A stretch of 33,611 nucleotides of DNA from Rhodospirillales bacterium. GTDB lineage: Bacteria; Pseudomonadota; Alphaproteobacteria; Reyranellales; Reyranellaceae. The notes beneath the pieces were generated by a model that was not told the DNA's origin, did not search any database, and was given only the letters and a program-made list of their open reading frames with translations. This document shows, in pieces, positions 26,601 through 33,558 of the stretch (position 1 is the stretch's first letter; the number at the start of each line of letters is the position of its first letter). The position numbers were made by a program, and so were the translations under genes. Location: assembly GCA_947469635.1 (NCBI GenBank), contig CANIRG010000013.1, forward strand, positions 1 to 33,611. The letters are read 5' to 3'.

Positions 26601-27698
26601 GGCGGACTATTTAATGAGTTGATGGCTATCCCTCTAAAGCTATCGGACGTCGTCAATCGAGTATTTCAAGGTCCCATAACCAGCGCTGATACGGTTTACC
26701 TGTTTAAGGAGGCATCCCATGCAAGGGGACGCACGACCAAGGTATTCTCGAAGCAACTGGGTCAAGAAGTTGAGCTTGAATCAAAACTTCTTAAGCGCGT
26801 CGTCAGAAGTGGCGAAATTGGTCGCTACGAAGCAAATCCGACGGCGCTGGTCCTTTTCCCGTACGAGATTGATGGTACCGAAGCGCAACTTCTCACGGCT
26901 GCCTCACTTCGTGATTCGTTTCCGCTCGCTTGGAAATATCTTTTGAAGAACCGCAAGGTGCTTTCCGCCAGAGAGGATAGCGCCTTTGACGATGCTCGCT
27001 GGTACAGGTTCGGCCGCACTCAGAATCTTGGCTTGTGGGAGCAGCCAAAGATCATGGTGCCTTACATGGTTACTCGGCTAGCGGCTCATCTGGATCAAGA
27101 AGATCATCTCTATTTTGTGAATGTTACAACAGGGGGGTACGGAATCACTGTCAACCCTAAGAAACTTTCGCTCGGTGCGCTTTGCGCGTTCCTCAATTCT
27201 CCCATTTTGGATTTCTGTCTGAAGCGGGTCTCTTCCAACTTTCGGGGCGGCTACTTTCCTGCAAACAAGCAGTACTTGGATCAACTCCCAATAGTCCTTC
27301 CGTCAGATCGTGAAGCTGAAACGCTGTCGTTGCTCGGTCGGATAATTGGGCTTACGAAGCAGCATTCGGCGGCGGGCGCTGGCACTAACGCCAACGTTAG
27401 CCAACAAATGCTGGAGTTCTGGGAGCAAGTCCAGAACGCGATCATCTACGCGATCTATTTTCGTGACAGTTTGTCGGCAATTCGCGCGGAGCTTGTCGAT
27501 AAGTTGTATAGCGAACAACTGATGAGAATTGGTAGCGAGCCTCGTAGCAATTGGGCGCTGCCTCTCCGTTCTCTTTACGATCGTTTAATCAATTCCACGC
27601 CACAGTTACGTAGCATGCTGAACGCTGTGGAGACGTTCGATGCGGTGCGTACTATTGAGAATGAAAGTCGCTCCGCTCGGCGAGAGGGTGAAAAATGA
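23613..27698 (+). CDS. Adenine-N6 DNA methyltransferase with target-recognition region (Eco57I/PglX/DrmMI class)
   Basis: A 1361-residue class I SAM-dependent methyltransferase. Motif I is ILDPACGSGAF (DPACGSG at 563-569) and motif IV is NPPYVR (846-849), the NPPY form typical of N6-adenine methylation. An N-terminal region of about 470 residues and GAFYTPREIVSYMVDEAL before motif I are typical of the large COG1002 class that includes PglX and DrmMI. From about residue 850 the sequence is a TaqI-like recognition domain ending GGYFPANKQYLDQLPIVLP. DNA for the C-terminal third (about 26140-27690) is visibly more AT-rich than the rest. There is no PD-(D/E)XK motif evident here, so cutting would be done by neighbours. 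It overlaps the RecD-like gene by ATGA. Confidence 0.93.
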   Translation: MADRVDCRADIAAALSSLADGPLPGGGGAVFGAMGYRSDRTLPMATAREFIVEFDAGGRLTENEREALGRSSALHLLFQLTDDELAVHGDMFKSSTELRPGDFNSYLFFDVELPARPHTRTELSGLVRTINKPLAMPALVLFRHGEKASLGIVHRRLSRRDTGKDVLEKVTLVKDIDLASPVRAHLEILNDFAFENLKADFEISSFSGLHEAWQKRLDADALSRNFYREVADWYFWAHHLVDDGKVELPRDCDTEQEQSLFLIRLLTRIIFCWFLVEKRLVPPEIFQPHRLKELLKDFNPSTDARKPDKAPTYYHAVLQNLFFGTLNMPRDLRGFREKKAAGERYDGNYGVTNLWRHEVDFQHPAAWEALAARVPFLNGGLFDCLDDKPGRGQQATILDGFSDNPKFACLLPNDLFFGAERTVDLSSDYGEKDKKSARSKKARVRGLIEILARYKFTIEENTPLEEEIALDPELLGKVFENLLASFNEDTRTTARKALGAFYTPREIVSYMVDEALKAYLAGTVPRCKGILDDLFSNKAVPRDIPEETRVSLVRAIGGVKILDPACGSGAFPMGALHRLVDLLAKLDPNNESWKRDRLAVARLDLDWLKREDAGADRIADAEARIVDIEKSFDTRFHALDYARKLYLIENAIYGVDIQPVAVQIAKLRFFISLVVDQNVDPSADNLGVRPLPNLETRLVAANTLIPIEKEESTLFSGVIEKLRRELTEIRHEHFNARSPATKRKWRNEDQSKRQEISRHLEQNHMLSKSGARTLAAWDPYNQNASAAFFDSEWMFGLPIGKTKRQGRSLVTMLGNLALVNEAGGQSELIAAQIDEEESGFDVVIGNPPYVRIQTLKKKDPEFVRFLGRNYLSAGQGSYDLYVTFIEAGLRLLKAGGSLAFICPHKFFNSKYGEPLRSLISAGRQLRHVVHFGDQQVFPGASIYTCLLFLSKAPLDECRFQQVEDLDVWKRTLAAPTSIVASAAITKAEWNFAVGKSGGLFNELMAIPLKLSDVVNRVFQGPITSADTVYLFKEASHARGRTTKVFSKQLGQEVELESKLLKRVVRSGEIGRYEANPTALVLFPYEIDGTEAQLLTAASLRDSFPLAWKYLLKNRKVLSAREDSAFDDARWYRFGRTQNLGLWEQPKIMVPYMVTRLAAHLDQEDHLYFVNVTTGGYGITVNPKKLSLGALCAFLNSPILDFCLKRVSSNFRGGYFPANKQYLDQLPIVLPSDREAETLSLLGRIIGLTKQHSAAGAGTNANVSQQMLEFWEQVQNAIIYAIYFRDSLSAIRAELVDKLYSEQLMRIGSEPRSNWALPLRSLYDRLINSTPQLRSMLNAVETFDAVRTIENESRSARREGEK

Positions 27699-30600
27699 TT
27701 CCTCTTGCCCACCTTACTATTCGTGTCGCGTGGCACGACTCATCTTGGAACGGCTCAGTCTGTTCGCGGCCGGGGCTGAATTCTTTCTGCACGTCTCTGC
27801 CGCGAATTCGCGAGGGAAGATCCGACAGCGAAGAGGCTCTGGCTGGTCGTCCCTTCCACAAGCTCACACAGGATCAGCTCCCTCCGTGCAAGGCCGAGTC
27901 GGGCTTCTTCATGAGCCCACAAAAGTGGATGCGGGAGTTCGAGCATCCTTATGTCAAGAACAAGAACTGCGTCGAAACGCACGGCGACCTGAAACCGCGC
28001 AAGCTCGAGGTGCCGGCCTGGTCCGCTATCTCTGTTCCCTTCAACTGGATGCTGCGGCGGCGCCAGAAGGAGATCGATGCAAGGATGGTGAAGGCCCTGC
28101 CGTCCGACGAGCAGCCGCCTTTCCCTTCGCCCTGGGTATTCGGACGTGAGCGCCAGGACGCGCTCGTTGAACATGTTTATGGCAGGCTCGCCAAAGAGAA
28201 GTCGTTGGTCCTCTTCTATACGAAGGAAGGTCATCCGCTGGGCGACGATCTGCGCCGCCTGATCGTCGGCGTCGGTCGCATCGTCTCCGTCGGCAAACGC
28301 GAGCACTACGACCGCAAGAACGGCCAACTGGGACATCCTCTCTGGGACCGTATCATCGGGCATTCGATCCGGCCCGACGGGCACGATGGATTTCTGCTGC
28401 CGTATCACGAGTATCTCAAGCTGACCGGCGATGATGTCGAAGATGCGCGTCGTGCCGCGCTGCTTCGCGAGATCGCCGTCACCCCGCCGCCGGCCCGCAT
28501 TGGCGACTTTTCATACGGCTCCGAGTTGACCGACGCCGACGTGGCGCTGTCGGTGCTGAGCCGCCTGCTCGCGGCCGTGCGGCGCATCCGGGAGCACGGC
28601 ATCGCCGAGGGGCCTTGGCAGAAACGCGAGGAGTGGCTGAACCAGCAACTCGATCTCGCCTGGAAGGATCGTGGCGCCTTCCCGGGGACGGGTGCCTTGC
28701 TGGAGGCGCTTGGCATGCGGCTGGGTACGGCGTTGTTCATGGAGCTGCGCGCTACGGGCGTTCTGCAGCCTCACAGCGATCCCTGGCCAATTCTGGAGGA
28801 GGTCTTCAAGGGCAAGAGGAAGCCACCGGACGCAGCCTTCGCGCCGGATATCTCGGCCGTAGCGCCGACAGTGCTGGGCCTTGCGCCTGCCCGGCGCACG
28901 CTGCTGCATCTCCTGTCGAGGTTCGATCTCACACCCGACCAGGCACGCCGGATCTGGGACGAAGCGCAGCGGCGCCGCGGCTTCACGGTCCAGACGAGCG
29001 ACGAGGAAATCGTCTCAAATCCGTACCTGATCGCCGAGCGCGATCTGGGCGGCGGCGAAGACGCTTCGGTCTCCCTACAGGATATCGATCGCGGCCTGCT
29101 GCCGGACAAGGCGATCGGCGACGCGCCGAAGGTGCCGGCCCCGAGCGGTGTTGGCTCACCCATGGATTCTCGCCGCGTCCGCTGTGCGCTCGTGTCCGTC
29201 CTGCGCGACGCGGCAGCAGCCGGCGATTCCCTGCTCAGCCTGGAGGAAACCCTCGATCGCCTGAAGCCCCTGGGCGGTGACAGCCCGATCGTCGTTTCAA
29301 CCGACTGGATCGAGGGCAACAAAGTCTTCATCGAACAGACGATTGCCCGGCTCGCCGTTGCCAGGTCGGGCCTGGCCGGAAAAAGCGTACCGGCCCTGCA
29401 GCTTGTCGAGCTCAAGCAGCGCGAGGAGAAGCTGGGCAAAGTTCTGCGCGCGCGTTGCGCCAGGGACATCGCGCCGCCCAAGGTCGACTGGAAGAAGCTT
29501 ATCGTCGCGGCAGTCGAGGCGAGCGGTCAGAAGGTCGATTCTACGAGCGCCCGCCACAAGGCGGCGCTGGAGGAACAGGCAAAGGCGCTGGAAGCCGTCT
29601 GCTCGCGCCGTCTGTCGGTCCTCACCGGCAACGCCGGTACCGGCAAGACCTCCGTGATCGGCGGGCTTGTCCTGTGCGAACCGCTGCGCAAGGAGGGGCT
29701 GCTGCTGTTGGCACCCACCGGCAAGGCACGCGTGCGCCTGCAGGGCGCGACGGATGCCACGGCGATGACCGTGGCGCAGTTCCTTTATGGCCTGAAGCGC
29801 TACGACGGGCTGCGCCAGCGGCCACTGTTCGACGGCAAGGAAACGTACAAATCGGCAAAGACGGTGGTCATCGACGAAGCCTCAATGCTGACCATGGACG
29901 ACCTCTACGCCGTATTGCAGGCGCTGGATCAGGCCCACGTCCAGCGGATCGTTCTGGTGGGTGATCCCAATCAACTGCCGCCGATCGGCGTCGGCAGGCC
30001 CTTTGCCGATCTGATTTCCTGGCTCGCGACGGCCAAGGAGTCCGATCTGCCGGAAGATCGAAAGGCAGCGCCTGCGCTCGCGAAGCTGACCGTTGAAGTC
30101 CGGTCCGTGGGCGACACCTCGGCTAAGGACGGCAGCGCACGGTCCGACACGCTGCGGCTGGCCTCGTGGTTCACCGGAACCCCGCCTGATGGCGATGCCG
30201 ACCAGGTGCTTAGCCGGTTGGCGCTGGGCGAAAGCCTGAACGATCTTGAGGTGGCGTATTGGACCGGGCCGCATGATCTTCGCAATAAACTCGTCGACCA
30301 GTTCGTCAAGCATCTGGGCCTCAAGGACGCCAGCGATGCCAAAGGTTTCAGTAAGTCGTTCGATTTCGCCGATGAGGGCTGGATCCGCCGCGACAATCCG
30401 GACGGCATCGAAAACTGGCAGCTGCTGACGCCGACCCGCATGCACGCTCATGGTGTTGCCGAGCTCAATCGCTGGATCCAGGGACAGTTCCGCGCCAACG
30501 AGATCCAGGCCGCCCGCAATTTCCGGGGCGTAGCACTGGGAGACGAAGGCATCGTCCGCAATGACAAGGTAATCCAGCTCAAGAACGGGGTGCGAGATTG

Positions 30601-31414
30601 CTATCACTGGGAGACCAGGGAGCAGGCGGAGGACTATCTCGCCAACGGCGAGATTGGTGGCGTAAGTGTCGGTCAGAAGGGCTTCTTGAACGTCTTCTTC
30701 GCCGGGAGACCCTTGGTCAGCTTCGGCTATAGATCGGGCGATTTTGGTGAAGACAGAATTCCGCTTGAGCTTGCGTACGCTCTCACTATCCACAAAGCGC
30801 AAGGCAGCCAGTTCCGTACTGTTTTCGTCGTGCTGCCCAAAGCGTCGCGGCTGTTGAGCCGGGAGCTGGTCTACACCGCGCTCACACGTTCGAGGCAGCG
30901 GATGGTGCTGTTGATCGAAGGCGACAATCCTGGATTGTTGCACGACCTCAGCAGGCCCGAGAAATCGGATGCATGTCGGCGCAATACAAACCTGTTCTCG
31001 GGCATTCTGCGCGAGCGCGGCGGCGAGCCGCCCTACGCGGAAAACCTCATCCACCGGACCGAGACCGGGCACATGGTTCGTAGCAAATCCGAGCTGGTGA
31101 TCGCCAATCTCCTTCATCGGGAGGGCATCGCCTATCAGTACGAACAGCCACTCGAGGGAGAGGCGGCCCCCGGCCGGCTGCATCCCGACTTCACCTTCAC
31201 GGACGCGGGCGGCGACCGAATCGTCTGGGAGCATCTCGGCATGATGGACGATCCCGACTACGTCCGCGGCTGGAAGTGGAAGCAGGAGTGGTATCTGAAG
31301 AATGGGTATGTGCCGGGACAGAACCTCTTCGTTTCCGAAGAACGAAAGGGTCAGGGTCTGGACATGGAGAAGTTGAATGCTATGGCCGCGACCATCCGGT
31401 CACTGGTCGCCTGA
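27695..31414 (+). CDS. RecD-like SF1B helicase fused to a C-terminal PD-(D/E)XK nuclease
   Basis: A 1239-residue protein. The N-terminus has a compact Cys/His pattern, RVAWHDSSWNGSVC (H14, D15, W18, C23) and C32, possibly a small metal or ligand site. Residues about 645-1070 are a RecD2-type superfamily 1B helicase: GNAGTGKT at 645-652, VVIDEASML with DEAS at 727-730, GDPNQLPP at 756-763, LTIHKAQGSQF and VYTALTRSRQRM at 1059-1070. The C-terminal domain has SELVIANLL (E1133), HPDFTF (D1165) and VWEHLGMMDDPDY (E1179), the arrangement of a PD-(D/E)XK nuclease in which the usual lysine is replaced. It begins in the stop of the methyltransferase gene. A 5'-3' translocating nuclease that degrades unmethylated DNA is inferred. 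Confidence 0.9.
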   Translation: MIPLAHLTIRVAWHDSSWNGSVCSRPGLNSFCTSLPRIREGRSDSEEALAGRPFHKLTQDQLPPCKAESGFFMSPQKWMREFEHPYVKNKNCVETHGDLKPRKLEVPAWSAISVPFNWMLRRRQKEIDARMVKALPSDEQPPFPSPWVFGRERQDALVEHVYGRLAKEKSLVLFYTKEGHPLGDDLRRLIVGVGRIVSVGKREHYDRKNGQLGHPLWDRIIGHSIRPDGHDGFLLPYHEYLKLTGDDVEDARRAALLREIAVTPPPARIGDFSYGSELTDADVALSVLSRLLAAVRRIREHGIAEGPWQKREEWLNQQLDLAWKDRGAFPGTGALLEALGMRLGTALFMELRATGVLQPHSDPWPILEEVFKGKRKPPDAAFAPDISAVAPTVLGLAPARRTLLHLLSRFDLTPDQARRIWDEAQRRRGFTVQTSDEEIVSNPYLIAERDLGGGEDASVSLQDIDRGLLPDKAIGDAPKVPAPSGVGSPMDSRRVRCALVSVLRDAAAAGDSLLSLEETLDRLKPLGGDSPIVVSTDWIEGNKVFIEQTIARLAVARSGLAGKSVPALQLVELKQREEKLGKVLRARCARDIAPPKVDWKKLIVAAVEASGQKVDSTSARHKAALEEQAKALEAVCSRRLSVLTGNAGTGKTSVIGGLVLCEPLRKEGLLLLAPTGKARVRLQGATDATAMTVAQFLYGLKRYDGLRQRPLFDGKETYKSAKTVVIDEASMLTMDDLYAVLQALDQAHVQRIVLVGDPNQLPPIGVGRPFADLISWLATAKESDLPEDRKAAPALAKLTVEVRSVGDTSAKDGSARSDTLRLASWFTGTPPDGDADQVLSRLALGESLNDLEVAYWTGPHDLRNKLVDQFVKHLGLKDASDAKGFSKSFDFADEGWIRRDNPDGIENWQLLTPTRMHAHGVAELNRWIQGQFRANEIQAARNFRGVALGDEGIVRNDKVIQLKNGVRDCYHWETREQAEDYLANGEIGGVSVGQKGFLNVFFAGRPLVSFGYRSGDFGEDRIPLELAYALTIHKAQGSQFRTVFVVLPKASRLLSRELVYTALTRSRQRMVLLIEGDNPGLLHDLSRPEKSDACRRNTNLFSGILRERGGEPPYAENLIHRTETGHMVRSKSELVIANLLHREGIAYQYEQPLEGEAAPGRLHPDFTFTDAGGDRIVWEHLGMMDDPDYVRGWKWKQEWYLKNGYVPGQNLFVSEERKGQGLDMEKLNAMAATIRSLVA

Positions 31415-31482
31415 GCGGCCGAAAGCAGATCGCTGCATGCCTACTGTCGGCTAGATAGTCAAAGCTCAACGCCGTGCCAGGG

Positions 31483-31497
31483 CGCTCGAAGTATTAT
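31483..31497. promoter_or_regulatory. Copy of a 13-mer shared with the main operon promoter
   Basis: CGCTCGAAGTATTAT here matches CGCTCGAAGTATTTT at 14543-14557 in 14 of 15 positions. TATTAT (31492-31497) could be a -10 box of a promoter for the last gene, but no good -35 is seen 16-18 bp upstream. The gap 31415-31576 has no gene. The shared word may be a regulator site overlapping both -10 boxes. Confidence 0.4.
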
Positions 31498-31582
31498 CTA
31501 GAAAGGTGTCTCCCCGAATGTCCAAGCGCACAAAACGCACAGTCCCTCGCCGGGAGACTATGATCCCTGAAGGAGGATGACC

Positions 31583-32869
31583 TTGCCAGTCAATTCGACG
31601 GTTCTCTTCGGGACGCCTCACACTGCTATCGCTTCCTTGATCCGCGCTCGCATCGACGCGTCTATATCCACGCGGGTTGTTACGGGGTTCGCTACACTTG
31701 GCGGTCTGGCAGCAATTGAGACACCGATAAGGGCAAATCCAAACAAGCTTAAAACGTTGGTTGTCGGTGCTGCCACGTATCCAGCATTCCAAGCACTAGA
31801 TGAATTAATTGTGGCTGGCGTTTCACAATCGAATTTGCGGGTTCATTTGGGACACACAAGTTTCACGGGTGGCCGAAGGCATCCATTTGTTCGCTACCAT
31901 CCAATGCTTCACAGCAAGATCTACTACATGGACATGCCAGGAGATGCAGCCTGTGTATTCGTCGGTTCTCACAACCTGACATCGTTTGCGCTCGGGGGCC
32001 TGAATGGAGAAGCTTCCGTTTTGTTGGAAGGTCCGGCGGCAGATGTGGAATTCTGCAAAGTAAGGCAACACATCGACGCCCTTGAGCGCGAAGCGGCGCC
32101 ATATTCACAGGCTCTCAAGGAGGCATACGCTTGGTGGTCCAGGCAATATTTCGACGGTATGGGCGTTGAGATCGGTCTTCCTCACGATTGGACGACGGTG
32201 CGGACGATCCTGATTTTTACAACCGCACCAGAGCGTCGTAAGCCCAAGGTCGGAGACCACATATATTTCGAGATTCCCTACGGTATTCAGATAGAGAGGC
32301 TCCGCACAGAGGTGCACGTTTTTGTATTCGATGCATTGCCGTCGAGCCCTTGGGAGGCGCTTGCTCGACTATCATCTGCCAAAGAGAGCTTTACGGGAGA
32401 GGCTTCGGGCGCGGACAACGAACAGGGCAATGTGGAGGTGGTTGCTGATTGGCAAGTGGAACGAACACCTCAACCTGTGCTGCGGTCACTGCCAAATGGG
32501 CGACATCGACCGTTGACCCCGAGCGACAAGCAGCAGGTCCGGGCCAAAGTCGTGAGTTTGAATGTCACCCAATGGGACTATGCTTTCGAACGCGAAAAGA
32601 CTGGATGGGACCCGGCGTTCGGACCTGACTCCGAAGTCCTGCGCCAAGATCACGGCAACGATGAGCCGTTTGCAAAGGCTCTTGGCGCTGATCGCGAAAA
32701 GGCCCCTTGGAGATTGGTCGCGAATCTGCGACCTCGCACTGGACCGGCCAAAGAGGCGGACGAACAGGCCTTGGAATTGGCGAAACCCGAATCGGGCGCA
32801 TACGTTATCGTTGCCCTGCGAAGACGTCCGATTCGAGATCAGCCCATAGAACAACGCGACGATAAGTGA
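31583..32869 (+). CDS. Stand-alone PLD-family nuclease
   Basis: A 428-residue protein with one HKD motif: YHPMLHSKIYYMDMPGD (HxKx4D) followed by CVFVGSHNLTSFALGG, the GSxN half. This is the fold of PLD nucleases such as DrmC and Nuc, which act as dimers on DNA or RNA. The C-terminal 230 residues have no recognised family and end in a basic tail. AGGAGG (31571-31576) abuts an in-frame ATG at 31577, which is too close; the TTG at 31583 has a six-base spacing and was chosen, adding or removing only two residues. It is separated from the operon by 168 bases and is less GC-rich than those genes, so it may be a later addition or separately regulated. The right flanking repeat overlaps its stop codon. 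Confidence 0.82.
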   Translation: MPVNSTVLFGTPHTAIASLIRARIDASISTRVVTGFATLGGLAAIETPIRANPNKLKTLVVGAATYPAFQALDELIVAGVSQSNLRVHLGHTSFTGGRRHPFVRYHPMLHSKIYYMDMPGDAACVFVGSHNLTSFALGGLNGEASVLLEGPAADVEFCKVRQHIDALEREAAPYSQALKEAYAWWSRQYFDGMGVEIGLPHDWTTVRTILIFTTAPERRKPKVGDHIYFEIPYGIQIERLRTEVHVFVFDALPSSPWEALARLSSAKESFTGEASGADNEQGNVEVVADWQVERTPQPVLRSLPNGRHRPLTPSDKQQVRAKVVSLNVTQWDYAFEREKTGWDPAFGPDSEVLRQDHGNDEPFAKALGADREKAPWRLVANLRPRTGPAKEADEQALELAKPESGAYVIVALRRRPIRDQPIEQRDDK

Positions 32870-32878
32870 ATGTTATCG
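32860..32878. repeat. Right 19-bp direct repeat flanking the defence module (DR-R)
   Basis: CGATAAGTGAATGTTATCG, identical to DR-L at 14455-14473 except for G in place of T at the seventh position. Bases on either side of the 19-mer do not match DR-L, so the repeat has sharp limits. It covers the last codons and stop (TGA 32867-32869) of the PLD gene. The CGATAA...TTATCG dyad is preserved. Confidence 0.7.
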
Positions 32879-32942
32879 ACCGACGAATGGCCTTCTGTGC
32901 AATTGATTGTACAAGACTAATAGTGCGGCCCTCATGGATTAG

Positions 32943-33173
32943 GGGCTGCGAGCCGCGATGGAACCCATCCGCCGCGAGCTCGCCAACGCCGACGATGGCA
33001 ATCGCCAGATGGTCGACCGGCTGCCGGCCGTTGAGGCCGGTGGGGCCGAAACGACTGCCCGCGGCGTCTACTTCGCCGATGTCGTTCTCAAATTCCTAGC
33101 CCGCCACCGCAATCCGGAGCCGCCCGCCACCATCACACTGCCGGCCACGCTGAGCTATGCTCCGCTCGTGTAA
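32943..33173 (+). pseudogene. Remnant of an IS21-type transposase (IstA C-terminus)
   Basis: The frame reads GLRAAMEPIRRELANADDG, then NRQMV, AVEAGGAETTARGVYFADVVLKFLARHRNPEPPATITLP and ends SYAPLV-stop. This follows the C-terminal pattern of IS21 IstA proteins (GDRQMV..., AVEAACAEAL, DVVLNILARxRxPxPPxTIxTP, APxADCARYD), but about ten residues after RQMV are missing and the final ADCARYD part is lost. A stop lies just upstream at 32940-32942, and no IstB gene follows. It is decayed transposon DNA next to the end of the defence module. Confidence 0.55.
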
Positions 33174-33469
33174 GCCCGATCGCCGGCGGCGACGCAACAA
33201 ATAGGCGATGGACAGAGAGCCAGGGACAAATGCCGGGCGTCACGTTACCTGCGGTCGTCGGACTGGGACTGCCGGCCATTGTCATCGCTCTCCCTTGCGC
33301 GTTGCATCCGCGAGCGGCAAATGAGCCATCCTGCGGCGAGCCCGACCGGCTGCGCTCGAATATCGAGGAGCGACGGGAGAAGTCCGCCCTGGCCGTGACG
33401 CGCAAGCTGCGCGATGTCGAGACGCTGCCGAAGGCAGACGCCACTGTGCTGCCCGGGTTGGAGTGCGCA
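33174..33469. other. Stretch without a recognised gene
   Basis: Open frames exist on both strands (one on the plus strand from 33230) but none resembles a known family, and the IstB ATPase expected after IstA is not present. The region is probably rearranged DNA between the IstA remnant and the terminal repeats. Confidence 0.35.
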
Positions 33470-33558
33470 TTCCGACTGATCGCGACCACCTGTTCCGATT
33501 GATTGCGACCACCGATTCCGATTGATCGCGACCACCTGTTCCGATCGATCGCGACCAG
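33470..33558. repeat. Four tandem 23-bp repeats, IS21-like terminal repeats
   Basis: Units start at 33470, 33493, 33516 and 33539 with an exact 23-bp period; the common core is TTCCGATTGATCGCGACCAC with a few substitutions. IS21-family elements carry such multiple repeats of about 20 bp at their ends as transposase-binding sites. Together with the IstA remnant this suggests an eroded IS21 end. Confidence 0.55.

Noticed and set aside
23613-31414. A BREX or Pgl system around the PglX-like methyltransferase
   Set aside because: No PglZ phosphatase, BrxC ATPase, BrxL protease or PglW kinase is present.
14739-32869. A canonical DISARM operon
   Set aside because: SNF2, methyltransferase and PLD proteins resemble DrmD, DrmMI and DrmC, but no DrmA helicase with DUF1998 or DrmB protein is encoded in the window.
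33230-33502. Small plus-strand gene before the terminal repeats
   Set aside because: No family resemblance, no good ribosome-binding site, and its end runs into the repeat array.
33470-33558. A short CRISPR array
   Set aside because: The 23-bp units are directly adjacent with no spacers between them, and no cas gene is nearby; IS21-type terminal repeats explain them better.
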